Shown here piece after piece: positions 52,098 through 63,903 of a stretch of DNA of 64,000 nt (position 1 is its first letter; every line of letters begins with the position of its first letter). The position numbers were made by a program, and so were the translations under genes. This stretch comes from Pilimelia anulata (GTDB lineage Bacteria; Actinomycetota; Actinomycetes; Mycobacteriales; Micromonosporaceae). Location: NCBI RefSeq assembly GCF_014647895.1, contig NZ_BMQB01000006.1, forward strand, positions 310,001 through 374,000, given 5' to 3'. Below the pieces are notes generated by a model. That model saw nothing but the letters and a program-made list of their open reading frames with translations, made no database searches and was not told the DNA's origin.

Positions 52098-52343
52098 ATG
52101 ACGGAGACGCAAGATGCCGGCGCGCCCTCCGGGCGGCCGGTCGGTGACGTGCGCGTGAACGTGCGGTGGATGGGTCCGGGTCGATGGATCAGCGCCGTCG
52201 CTCTGGGAAACGGCCCGAGTGGCGGATGGTTACGGGTCGATGTGTGCAAGTTGCAGATTCGCGCGCTGCTCCTGTTCAAATGCCTGGTCGCGGGCCCCGC
52301 GGGCAAGCTAACTGTCGGCAAGCCGACAGTGTGGTGCGACTAA
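52098..52343 (+). CDS. Possible small ORF, weak evidence
   Basis: ATG 52098 opens an 81-residue frame (MTETQDAGAPSGRPVGDVRV, then NVRWMGPGRWISAVALG) ending TVWCD-TAA. Third positions are less GC-biased than in the neighbouring genes, rare codons such as TTA, CTA and ATT occur, and there is no good Shine-Dalgarno motif. The end of the frame overlaps the palindrome at 52311-52330. I recognise no family; it is more likely non-coding or a recent acquisition than a conserved gene. Confidence 0.18.
   Translation: MTETQDAGAPSGRPVGDVRVNVRWMGPGRWISAVALGNGPSGGWLRVDVCKLQIRALLLFKCLVAGPAGKLTVGKPTVWCD
52311..52330. promoter_or_regulatory. 20-bp palindrome ACTGTCG-N6-CGACAGT
   Basis: A perfect inverted repeat with an 8-bp stem in the hypX-mfd gap. 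The same half-sites with the same 6-base spacing occur at 62856-62875, upstream of another gene. This suggests a shared regulator site rather than a chance hairpin. Confidence 0.45.
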
Positions 52344-52944
52344 CAGGGCATTACATCGGCGCATTGTTAGCGTCGCGACCGGACGTCGCACTGCCAGATA
52401 GAGCACGGACAGTACGGGCCGACCGGGAGCGCCCGCGCGCCGTACCCCGCCGACACCCGCCGGCGTGGCCCCGGCGCTCCCGCCCGCGTACGACGGCGCG
52501 CGCACTCGGCACCACGAGATAGCGAACCCCGCGACGCAGCCGGCGCCGCGGGGTTCCGCACGCGACCACCGCCCGGCAGCCCGCCCCGCCGCCGGTACCG
52601 CGGCCTTCTGCGCGCATCCGCCCCGCCCGCCGGGTCGTGGCCGGGGCCACCCCGCTGCTCCCCGCTCGCCGCGGCCCGACCGCGCGGTGGAGAGTGGGGT
52701 CGTGGCCGCCCCCGGCCGGGCCGCCGCCGCGGGGCGCCCACAGCGCGAGCGGCGGGTGCCGGAGCCGGCGACCCGGCGGGCGCCGACCCGGCCGCCCGAA
52801 TGACCCCGCTCGGGCGGATTCACCCCGGGATGCGCCGGACCCGCCCCGGCGCCCGCCGGCAATGACGGGGGTGGCCGATATGGTCGGGGGACCGCCCGCG
52901 CCCCGCGTCCCGCGGCCGCGCGCACTGCTCCCGGAGGTTCCGCG

Positions 52945-55900
52945 ATGAAGCTCGCCGGTCTGCTGCCGGCCGTCCTCGGCGACACCGCGCTGGCCCGCGC
53001 GCGCACCCTCGCCGCGGCGGCGCACCCCGAGGCGGTGGACCTGACCGGGCCGGCGGCGCTGCGACCGTACGTCGTCGCGCTGCTGGCCGCCGCCGGGTCC
53101 GGCGCCGGGCGGCCGGTGCTGGCGGTGACGGCGACCAGCCGGGAGGCCGACGACCTCGCCGAAGCGGCGGCCTGCCTGCTGCCGCCGGAGCACATCGCCG
53201 TCTTCCCCGCCTGGGAGACGCTGCCGCACGAGCGGCTGTCCCCGCGCTCGGACACCGTCGGCCGGCGGCTGGCCGTCCTGCGCCGGCTGGCCCACCCCGA
53301 GGACACCGTCGAGGGGCCCGTGCGGGTGCTGGTCGCGCCGGTCCGGTCGCTGCTCCAACCGCAGCTCAAGGGCCTCGGCGACCTGCCGCCGGTCACGCTG
53401 ACCACCGGCGCCACCGCCGACCCGGCGGAGATGGCGCGGCGGCTGACCGACCTGGCGTACGCGCGGGTGGACCTGGTGACCAAGCGGGGCGAGTTCGCCG
53501 TCCGCGGCGGCATCCTCGACGTGTTCCCGCCGACGGCCGAGCATCCGCTGCGGGTCGAGTTCTGGGGCGACGACGTCGAGGAGATCCGGACCTTCGCCGT
53601 CGCCGACCAGCGCACGATCGAGCCGGTCGACCGGCTGGACGCACCGCCGTGCCGGGAGCTGCTGCTCACCGACGACGTCCGGGAGCGGGCCGCCGCGCTG
53701 GCCGGGGACCACCCCGAGCTGGCCGAGCTGCTGGACAAGCTCGCCGGGGGCATCCCGGTCGAGGGGATGGAGTCGCTGGCGCCCGCGCTGCTCGGCCCCG
53801 ACCGGCTGGAGCTGCTGATCGACTGCCTGCCGGCGCACACCCACGTCCTGCTCTGCGACCCGGAGCGGATCCGGGCCCGGGCGCACGACCTCACCCGTAC
53901 CTCGGCGGAGTTCCTCGAGGCGAGCTGGGCGGCCGCGGCCGGCGCGGCGGGGCGGGCGCCGATCGACCTGGGCGCCGCCGCCTTCCGGACGCTGGCCGAG
54001 GTCCGCGGGCACGCCGACAAGCTCGGGCTGGCCTGGTGGACGCTGGCGCCGTTCGGCATCGCCGGCGAGAGCGCGGAGCCCGCCGCGGCCGAGCCGTGGC
54101 TGGACCCCGTACCGGCGGCCGAGGTCGCGCCGGACGAGGGCACCGCGCTGACCCCGACGGCGGCGGCGGTGCCGCGGTACCACGGCGAGACCGAGCGGGT
54201 CGTCGCCGACCTCACCCGGTGGACGGCCGCGGGCGCCGCGGTCGTGCTGGTCTTCGCCGCGCCCGGCCCGGCCCAGCGGGCGATCGAGGTGCTCCGGGAC
54301 GCCGGCCTCGGCGCCACGCTGGTCGACGCGGTCGAGGCCGCGCCGCCGGCCGCCGCGATCACGGTCACCTGCGGCGGGCTGCACGAGGGCCTGGCCCTGG
54401 ACGAGCACCTGATCGTCGTCACCGGCGAGGACATCACCGGCGGCCGCGGCGCCACCACCCGGGACATGCGCCGGATGCCGAGCCGCCGGCGCAACACCAT
54501 CGACCCGCTGGAGCTGCGCCCCGGCGACCACGTGGTGCACGAGCAGCACGGCATCGGCCGGTACGTCGAGCTGGTCCAGCGCAAGATCAACGGCGCGGAC
54601 CGGGAGTACCTGGTGATCGAGTACGCCGCGTCCAAGCGCAACCAGCCGCCGGACCGGCTGTACGTGCCGACCGACCAGCTCGACCAGCTCTCCCGGTACG
54701 TCGGCGGCGAGCAGCCGACCCTGCACAAGATGGGCGGCGCCGACTGGCAGAAGGCCAAGGCCCGGGCGCGAAAGGCGGTCAAGGAGATCGCCGCCCAGCT
54801 CATCCAGCTCTACGCCGCCCGGCAGGCCAGCAAGGGCCACGCGTTCGCGCCGGACAGCCCGTGGCAGCGGGAGCTGGAGGACGCCTTCCCGTACACCGAG
54901 ACGCCGGACCAGCTCGCCGCGATCGACGAGGTCAAGGGCGACATGGAGAAGTCCACCCCGATGGACAGGCTGATCTGCGGCGACGTCGGGTACGGCAAGA
55001 CCGAGATCGCGGTCCGGGCGGCCTTCAAGGCGGTCCAGGACGGCAAGCAGGTCGCGGTGCTCGTGCCGACCACGCTGCTCGCCCAGCAGCACTTCAACAC
55101 CTTCACCGAGCGGATGGGCCAGTTCCCGGTGGCGATCCGGCAGCTCTCCCGGTTCCAGACGCCGAAGGAGGCCGAGCGGACCATGGAGATGGTCGGCGAC
55201 GGCACCGCCGACATCGTCATCGGCACCCACCGGCTGCTGTCCAGGGCCACCCAGTTCAAGCACCTGGGCATGGTGATCGTGGACGAGGAGCAGCGGTTCG
55301 GCGTCGAGCACAAGGAGCACCTCAAGACGCTGCGGGCCAGCGTGGACGTGCTCACGATGTCCGCCACGCCGATCCCGCGGACGCTGGAGATGGCGATCAC
55401 CGGCATCCGGGAGATGTCCACGATCGCCACCCCGCCGGAGGAGCGGCACCCCGTCCTGACGTACGTCGGGGCGCAGGACGACAAGCAGATCGCCGCCGCC
55501 ATCCACCGCGAGCTGCTCCGCGACGGCCAGGTCTTCTACCTGCACAACCGGGTCGAGTCGATCGACCGGGCGGCCCGCCGGATCCGGGAGATCGTGCCCG
55601 AGGCGCGGGTCGCCGTCGCCCACGGGCAGATGTCCGAGGAGGCGCTGGAGAAGGTGATGGTCGGCTTCTGGGAGAAGGAGTTCGACGTCCTGGTCTGCAC
55701 CACGATCGTCGAGTCCGGCATCGACATCGCCAACGCCAACACCCTCATCGTCGAGCGGGCCGACCTGCTCGGCCTGGCCCAGTTGCACCAGATCCGCGGC
55801 CGGGTCGGGCGGGGGCGGGAGCGGGCGTACGCGTACTTCCTGTACCCGCGGGAGAAGCCGCTCACCGAGCAGGCGCACGAGCGGCTGGCCACCATCGCCC

Positions 55901-56547
55901 AGCACACCGAGCTGGGCGCCGGCATGTACGTGGCGATGAAGGACCTGGAGATCCGGGGCGCGGGCAACCTGCTGGGCGGGGAGCAGTCCGGGCATATCGA
56001 GGGCGTCGGCTTCGACCTGTACGTCCGGATGGTCGGCGAGGCCGTCCAGGCGTTCAAGGGCGAGCGCCCCGAGGAGGAGGTCGAGGTCAAGGTCGACCTG
56101 CCGGTCGACGCGCACCTGCCGCACGATTACATCGGGGTGGAGCGGCTGCGGCTGGAGATGTACCGCAAGCTCGCCGCCGCCCGCGACGCCGACGCCCTGG
56201 CCGGCGTGGTCGCGGAGATGACCGACCGGTACGGCGAGCCGCCCGCCGCCGTGGCCAACCTGGTCGCGGTGGCCCGGTTCCGGCTGCTGGCCCGGGCGTA
56301 CGGGCTGACCGACGTGTCGTTGCAGGGCAAGCACATCCGGCTGGCCCCGCTCGCCCTGCCCGACTCCCGGCAGCTCCGGCTCAAGCGGTACCACCCCGAC
56401 GCCGTGTACAAGGCCGTCACCGAGCAGGTCAGCGTCCCGCACCCGCGGGACCGGCGGGTCGGCGGCAACCCGCTGCGCGACCTGGCGCTGCTGGACTGGG
56501 TCGGACAGCTCCTGTCCGACGTGCTCGGGCCACCGGCCGGCACCTGA
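52945..56547 (+). CDS. mfd: Transcription-repair coupling factor Mfd
   Basis: It removes RNA polymerase stalled at DNA lesions and recruits UvrA; 1200 residues, as expected. ATG 52945 follows CGGAGG. Domains in order: UvrB-like N-terminal module; the RNA-polymerase-interacting (CarD-like) domain near residues 525-590 (PGDHVVHEQHGIGRYVELVQ); the translocase with Walker A CGDVGYGKTEIAVRA near residue 678, DEEQ box VIVDEEQRFGVEHK near 777, TMSATPIPRTLEMA and the QIRGRVGRGRERAY motif near 950; and the C-terminal D7 domain. It begins the conserved actinobacterial block that runs to ppx. Confidence 0.97.
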   Translation: MKLAGLLPAVLGDTALARARTLAAAAHPEAVDLTGPAALRPYVVALLAAAGSGAGRPVLAVTATSREADDLAEAAACLLPPEHIAVFPAWETLPHERLSPRSDTVGRRLAVLRRLAHPEDTVEGPVRVLVAPVRSLLQPQLKGLGDLPPVTLTTGATADPAEMARRLTDLAYARVDLVTKRGEFAVRGGILDVFPPTAEHPLRVEFWGDDVEEIRTFAVADQRTIEPVDRLDAPPCRELLLTDDVRERAAALAGDHPELAELLDKLAGGIPVEGMESLAPALLGPDRLELLIDCLPAHTHVLLCDPERIRARAHDLTRTSAEFLEASWAAAAGAAGRAPIDLGAAAFRTLAEVRGHADKLGLAWWTLAPFGIAGESAEPAAAEPWLDPVPAAEVAPDEGTALTPTAAAVPRYHGETERVVADLTRWTAAGAAVVLVFAAPGPAQRAIEVLRDAGLGATLVDAVEAAPPAAAITVTCGGLHEGLALDEHLIVVTGEDITGGRGATTRDMRRMPSRRRNTIDPLELRPGDHVVHEQHGIGRYVELVQRKINGADREYLVIEYAASKRNQPPDRLYVPTDQLDQLSRYVGGEQPTLHKMGGADWQKAKARARKAVKEIAAQLIQLYAARQASKGHAFAPDSPWQRELEDAFPYTETPDQLAAIDEVKGDMEKSTPMDRLICGDVGYGKTEIAVRAAFKAVQDGKQVAVLVPTTLLAQQHFNTFTERMGQFPVAIRQLSRFQTPKEAERTMEMVGDGTADIVIGTHRLLSRATQFKHLGMVIVDEEQRFGVEHKEHLKTLRASVDVLTMSATPIPRTLEMAITGIREMSTIATPPEERHPVLTYVGAQDDKQIAAAIHRELLRDGQVFYLHNRVESIDRAARRIREIVPEARVAVAHGQMSEEALEKVMVGFWEKEFDVLVCTTIVESGIDIANANTLIVERADLLGLAQLHQIRGRVGRGRERAYAYFLYPREKPLTEQAHERLATIAQHTELGAGMYVAMKDLEIRGAGNLLGGEQSGHIEGVGFDLYVRMVGEAVQAFKGERPEEEVEVKVDLPVDAHLPHDYIGVERLRLEMYRKLAAARDADALAGVVAEMTDRYGEPPAAVANLVAVARFRLLARAYGLTDVSLQGKHIRLAPLALPDSRQLRLKRYHPDAVYKAVTEQVSVPHPRDRRVGGNPLRDLALLDWVGQLLSDVLGPPAGT

Positions 56548-56573
56548 CCGCCCGCGTGTGGGAGGGTGGGTAC

Positions 56574-57307
56574 ATGCAGGGTCGTCGCATCGTCGCAGTG
56601 ATCGGGGTGGCCGGCTTCGCGCTGGCCGGGCTCGTGGGTTGTCGGTCCGATCCGGGGGTCGCCGCGTACGTCGGCGACCGGCGGATCAGCGACACCGAGG
56701 TCGCGGCCGTCGCCGACGAGTACGTGGCCAGCCTGCCCGCCGCCAACCAGGCCGCCGTCAACCGGACCGACCTGCGCGCCCAGGTACTGCGGCTGATGAT
56801 CGTCGGGGACGCCGTCGACGCGTACGCCAGGGCCAACAGCATCCCGGTCGCGCAGGTGCCGCTGAACGAGTTCGCCACCGCGCAGAAGCTGCCGCCGCAG
56901 ATCCGGCTCACCCCGCTGTTCGCCAAGTACGTCGCCGGCCAGGACGCGCTGCGCAGCCGGGTCAAGCCGGTCGCGCCGTCGGAGGAGCAGAAGCGCGAGG
57001 CGTACCGCAACACCACCATCCAGGGCCGTCCGCTCAGCGAGCCGTTCGAGGCGGTGTCCAACAACTTCAGCACCGAGACCCTCGGCGTGCCGCTGGCGCT
57101 GCGCGACCTCGTGGCCAGGGCGCTGACCGACGCCCGGGTCACGGTGAACCCGCGGTACGGCAGCGACTTCCGGGTGCCGTTCGACATCCAGAGCGCCGAG
57201 TCGTACTACGCCGTGCCGATGGGCCCGTCGGTACCGGTCAAGGACGCGCCCGCCGACGCCCCGCGCACGGCCGCCCCGGCCGAGCCCGACCCGGGCCACG
57301 ACCACGG

Positions 57308-57311
<4 letters not shown>
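56574..57311 (+). CDS. SurA_N-like lipoprotein
   Basis: A 245-residue lipoprotein. ATG 56574 follows GGAGGG. The signal peptide (VAVIGVAGFALAGLVGCRSD) ends in a lipobox LVGC. The mature part, with YVGDRRISDTEVAAVADEYV, resembles the N-terminal chaperone domain of SurA/PrsA without a recognisable PPIase domain. It ends in a Pro/His/Asp-rich tail (PDPGHDHG). It lies between mfd and mazG, the position occupied by similar lipoproteins in related genomes, and overlaps mazG by 4 bases (GTGA). It probably assists folding of exported proteins. Confidence 0.85.
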
Positions 57312-60663
<3,352 letters not shown>

Positions 60664-60731
60664 CCCCGCCGGAGCGGACCCACCGGGGGCGGCTCACCCG
60701 TACGGGTCGGCCGACGCACTACGATCGGGGC

Positions 60732-61322
60732 ATGCAGCGTCGTCAGCCGGCCGGGCCGGGCACCACGCGGCGCGCCGGTCCGGCCCGCGCCGGCGGCGCC
60801 CGCGCCGGCCGGACCGGCGGCACGCCCCGCGGTACGGCCAGGGAGCGGGAGCCGCGCGACGGCGCCCGCCGCGCCCCGGCCGCTCGCCCCGCCGGGCCGC
60901 GCCGCGCCCCGGCGGGCCGCCCCGGCACCGAGCGGGTCAGCGCCCGGCCGCCGCGCCGGCTGACCGGGCGCGCCGGGGTGCTGCTGTTGCTGCTGTTGGC
61001 GCTCGCGCTGGGGTACACCTATCCGGTCCGCCAGTTGCTCAACCAGCGGGCGGAGATCGCCCGGCTGGAGGCCGCCAACGCCGCCAAGCGGGACAGCATC
61101 GACGCCCTGAAGGAGAAGAAGCTGCTCTGGGAGGACGAGGCGTACGTGGCCAAGGAGGCCCGCCGCCGGTTCTACATGATCTTCCCGGGCGAGAAGGCGT
61201 ACGTCGTGTTCGACCGCGGCCCCGGCCCGGCCACCGCGCCGGACCGGCGCCCGGCCGAGCCGAGCTGGTCCGAGAAGCTGTGGTCCAGCGTCGCCTCGGC
61301 CGACGCCGCCGGCCGCCCCTGA
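60732..61322 (+). CDS. ftsB: FtsB/DivIC-family septum formation initiator
   Basis: A 196-residue bitopic membrane protein of the divisome. A long, very basic, Pro/Ala/Arg-rich cytoplasmic N-terminus (about 75 residues) is followed by one helix (GVLLLLLLALALGYTYPV). A coiled coil comes next (RAEIARLEAANAAKRDSIDA) with the conserved LLWEDEAYVAKEARRRFYMI segment of the DivIC family. It would link FtsQ and FtsL in septal wall synthesis. ATG 60732 lies in GGGGCATG context. The position after eno matches other actinobacteria. Confidence 0.92.
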   Translation: MQRRQPAGPGTTRRAGPARAGGARAGRTGGTPRGTAREREPRDGARRAPAARPAGPRRAPAGRPGTERVSARPPRRLTGRAGVLLLLLLALALGYTYPVRQLLNQRAEIARLEAANAAKRDSIDALKEKKLLWEDEAYVAKEARRRFYMIFPGEKAYVVFDRGPGPATAPDRRPAEPSWSEKLWSSVASADAAGRP

Positions 61323-61411
61323 TCCCGCGCCCGCCACCGCGCACCCACCGCACCGCCCCGCGCCCGCACCGCACCGCACCGCCGAGTCGCCCAGCAACCC
61401 CCGGGAGCACC

Positions 61412-61936
61412 GTGAAGTCCGCACCGCCCGCGCTGCCGCACCGCGAGCCGGCCACGCCCGCCGACCTCGCCACCGTCGCGGCGCAGCTCGGCCGCACCCC
61501 GCGCGGCACCCGCGCCGTCGCCCACCGCTGCCCGTGCGGCAAGCCGGACGTCGTCGAGACGACGCCGCGGCTGGCCGACGGCACGCCGTTCCCGACGGTC
61601 TTCTACCTGACCTGCCCGAACGCCACCGCCGCGTGCAGCCGCCTGGAGTCCGGCGGGCTGATGCGGGAGATGGCGGACCGGCTGGCCGCCGAGCCCGAGC
61701 TGGCCGACCGGTACCGGCGGGCGCACGAGCACTACCTGGCCGTGCGCGGGGCGATCGGCGACGTACCCGAGATCGCCGGGGTGTCCGCGGGCGGGATGCC
61801 CGGCCGGGTCAAGTGCCTGCACGTCCACCTCGGGCACGCGCTGGCCGCCGGCCCGGGCGTGAACCCGTTCGGCGACGAGGTGCGCGAGCTGATCGGCGAG
61901 TTCTGGGCCACCCCCTGCCGCGGGGCGGACGCGTGA
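61412..61936 (+). CDS. DUF501-family protein
   Basis: A 174-residue protein of a family conserved next to ppx in actinobacteria, function unknown. GTG 61412 follows GGGAG. The N-terminal part has a CPCGKPDVVETTPRLADGTP segment, and PTVFYLTCPNATAACSRLES supplies further cysteines that could bind metal. The C-terminus has CLHVHLGHALAAGPGVNPFG, the most characteristic DUF501 motif. Its stop overlaps the ppx start by 4 bases (GTGA), implying co-expression with polyphosphate metabolism. Confidence 0.92.
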   Translation: MKSAPPALPHREPATPADLATVAAQLGRTPRGTRAVAHRCPCGKPDVVETTPRLADGTPFPTVFYLTCPNATAACSRLESGGLMREMADRLAAEPELADRYRRAHEHYLAVRGAIGDVPEIAGVSAGGMPGRVKCLHVHLGHALAAGPGVNPFGDEVRELIGEFWATPCRGADA

Positions 61937-62841
61937 GCCGGGTCGCCGCCGTCGACTGCGGCACGAACTCGGTCCGGCTGCTCGTCGCCGACCTGCACCC
62001 GGCCGGCGCGACCGAGCTGGTCCGCGAGATGGAGATCGTCCGGCTCGGCGAGGGCGTCGACCGGACCGGCCGGCTCGCCCCCGCCGCGCTGGACCGCACC
62101 CGCGCGGCGCTGGCCCGGTACGCCGGGCTGATCGCCGCGCACGACTGCGCCCGGGTGCGGATGTGCGCGACCTCGGCCAGCCGGGACGCCGAGAACGCCG
62201 CCGAGTTCACCGCGATGGTCGAGGCCACCCTCGGCGTCACCCCGGAGGTCATCTCCGGCGCGGAGGAGGCCCGGCTCTCGTTCGCCGGGGCGATCGACGG
62301 CCTGGCGGCGCCCGGCCCGCGGCTGGTCGTCGACATCGGCGGCGGCTCGACGGAGTTCGTCCTCGGCGACACCGCGGTGGCGCACGCCCGGTCGGTCGAC
62401 GTCGGCTGCGTCCGGATGACCGAGCGGCACCTGCACGCCGACCCGCCGACCGCCGACCAGGTCGCCGCGGCCGCCGCCGACATCACCGCGGCCGTCGACG
62501 CGGCGCTGGACGCGGTGCCCGGCCGCACGGCCGCGACGTTCGTCGGCCTGGCCGGCAGCGTGACGACCGTCGCGGCGCTGGCCCTGGGGCTGCGGGCGTA
62601 CGACCCGGTCCGGCTGCACCACGCGGTGATCCCGTACGGGGATGTGGCGCGCGTCACCGACGAGCTGCTGACCAGCAGCGTTGCCGCCCGCCGGGCGCTG
62701 CCGGTCATGCACCCGGGCCGCGCGGACGTCATCGCGGCCGGCGCGTTGGTGCTGCGTACGGCTATGGAGCGTACGGGTCACCAATTCGTTACCGTCAGCG
62801 AGCACGACATCCTGGACGGGATCGCCGCCAGCCTGCGGTGA
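61933..62841 (+). CDS. ppx: Exopolyphosphatase (Ppx/GppA family)
   Basis: It releases phosphate from polyphosphate or hydrolyses pppGpp; 302 residues, the short actinobacterial form with two ASKHA actin-like domains and no C-terminal extension. GTG 61933 overlaps the DUF501 stop. Phosphate-1 loop VAAVDCGTNSVRLLV, catalytic Glu region VISGAEEARLSF, phosphate-2 loop VVDIGGGSTEFV and adenosine-type motif GLAGSVTTVAAL. The HPGRADVIAAGALVL segment is also typical. It is the last gene of the eno block. Confidence 0.95.
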   Translation: MSRVAAVDCGTNSVRLLVADLHPAGATELVREMEIVRLGEGVDRTGRLAPAALDRTRAALARYAGLIAAHDCARVRMCATSASRDAENAAEFTAMVEATLGVTPEVISGAEEARLSFAGAIDGLAAPGPRLVVDIGGGSTEFVLGDTAVAHARSVDVGCVRMTERHLHADPPTADQVAAAAADITAAVDAALDAVPGRTAATFVGLAGSVTTVAALALGLRAYDPVRLHHAVIPYGDVARVTDELLTSSVAARRALPVMHPGRADVIAAGALVLRTAMERTGHQFVTVSEHDILDGIAASLR

Positions 62842-62875
62842 TCGACAGTGGAGGAACTGTCGATTACCCGACAGT
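62841..62875. promoter_or_regulatory. Three alternating CGACAGT/ACTGTCG half-sites
   Basis: CGACAGT at 62843-62849, ACTGTCG at 62856-62862 and CGACAGT at 62869-62875 lie 13 bp apart and form two overlapping palindromes just upstream of the promoter of the gene at 62942. The right palindrome has the same form as that at 52311-52330. The left one can also fold as a 9-bp hairpin with a GGAGGA loop just after the ppx stop codon. Confidence 0.5.
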
Positions 62876-62890
62876 TCACCGCACCGCGCC

Positions 62891-62913
62891 GTGTCGGCGG
62901 GCACCGCTACACT
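62891..62913 (+). promoter_or_regulatory. RecA-NDp-like promoter of the proline-rich membrane protein
   Basis: GTGTCGGCG at 62891-62899, then 8 bases, then TACACT at 62908-62913 matches the PafBC-dependent motif TTGTCRGTG-N8-TANNNT except at two positions. The predicted start would give a leader of about 20 bases containing the GAAAGGA ribosome-binding site. Confidence 0.5.
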
Positions 62914-62941
62914 GCCGCAGACCTCCCGAAAGGAACCGGCT

Positions 62942-63871
62942 GTGTCCACGCCACACCCGCCCTCATCGGGCCGTTACGACGCGCCGACCGACCGTCCCGA
63001 CGCCGATGGCGCGCGCCCGGCCCCGCCGGCCGAGCCGCCGTACGTGCCGGTCCAGCGCGGCGCGCCGCCCGCCGACCCGGACGCCACCTCGATCGGCCTG
63101 ACCCCGCCGCCGGGCTGGGGCCCGCCCGCCGCCGAGCCCGCGGCCGCGCCGCCCGCGCCCGACGCCCCGCCCGGCTGGGGTCCGCCGGCGCCCGCCGCCC
63201 CGCCCGTCGGCTGGGGCCTCTCCGCACCGGCGCCGGACCCCGCCGCGCCCCCGGTTCAGGACCCGTTCGGGTCGGCCGGCGACCGCTTCCCGCCGGCCGC
63301 CGGGGACCGGCTCCCGCCGGCCGCCGCGCCCGGTGACCCGTTCGCACCTCCCGGTGGCGGCGCGAACGGGGAGCCGTTCGGGCCGGCCGGCCCGTACCCG
63401 GCGGACGGCGCGCCGGCCGGCTGGGGGCCGCCCGCCGCCGGCCAGCCCGACCCCGCCCCGGCCGCCGAGCCGGACCCCGAACCCGCCGCGCCCCCGGCCG
63501 CCGCCCGCGAGCCCGGCCGGCGCAGCCCGTTCGTCAAGGTCATGCTCGTCATCGGCCTGGCCGCCGTCGTCCTCGCCGCCGCCGTGGGCTGGCAGGTCGC
63601 CCGGCACCTGACGTACGAGCCGGAGCCGCGCGCCGCCGTCGGCGAGTGCCTGGTCGGCGAGCAGCCGAAGGCGATGAAGAAGATCGCCTGCGGCGACGGC
63701 GCCGCCCGCTGGCGGGTGCTCGGCAAGGTCGACCAGATCACCGAGCAGCAGTTCAACGCGAGCAACACGATCTGCGCGGCGTACCCGGCCGCCGAGTACA
63801 CCTTCTGGGAGGCCGCCGACCGCGACGGCGCCCGCGGTTACGCCCTGTGCCTGGGCCCGATCAAGCGCTGA
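62942..63871 (+). CDS. Proline-rich single-pass membrane protein (LppU-like C-terminal domain)
   Basis: A 309-residue protein from GTG 62942, with GAAAGGA upstream. The first 195 residues are a cytoplasmic Pro/Ala/Asp-rich region with repeats such as GWGPPA. One helix follows (VKVMLVIGLAAVVLAAAVGW). The outside domain of about 90 residues has GECLVGEQPKAMKKIACGDG and ASNTICAAYPAAEYTFW with four cysteines, likely two disulfides, as in LppU/SCO3897-type domains of unknown function. It is preceded by a DNA-damage-type promoter and palindromic sites, an unusual setting for such a gene. Confidence 0.8.
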   Translation: MSTPHPPSSGRYDAPTDRPDADGARPAPPAEPPYVPVQRGAPPADPDATSIGLTPPPGWGPPAAEPAAAPPAPDAPPGWGPPAPAAPPVGWGLSAPAPDPAAPPVQDPFGSAGDRFPPAAGDRLPPAAAPGDPFAPPGGGANGEPFGPAGPYPADGAPAGWGPPAAGQPDPAPAAEPDPEPAAPPAAAREPGRRSPFVKVMLVIGLAAVVLAAAVGWQVARHLTYEPEPRAAVGECLVGEQPKAMKKIACGDGAARWRVLGKVDQITEQQFNASNTICAAYPAAEYTFWEAADRDGARGYALCLGPIKR

Positions 63872-63903
63872 CCGGCGCGCCGGGTACGCCGGAAGCGCGG
63901 GCC

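Larger units (their letters stand above)
51872..52944. other. Gene-poor 1.07-kb region between hypX and mfd
   Basis: No convincing gene. The part from 52010 to 52380 is less GC-rich than the rest and holds a possible 81-codon ORF, a 20-bp palindrome (52311-52330) and an imperfect inverted repeat (52332-52345 with 52364-52379). The part from 52380 to 52940 is very GC-rich, and its open frames are noise. The mfd ribosome-binding site CGGAGG is at its right end. Confidence 0.5.

Noticed and set aside
52166..52522. 118-codon plus-strand ORF in the hypX-mfd gap
   Set aside because: Arg/Pro-rich without domain or ribosome-binding site; a chance open frame in GC-rich DNA.
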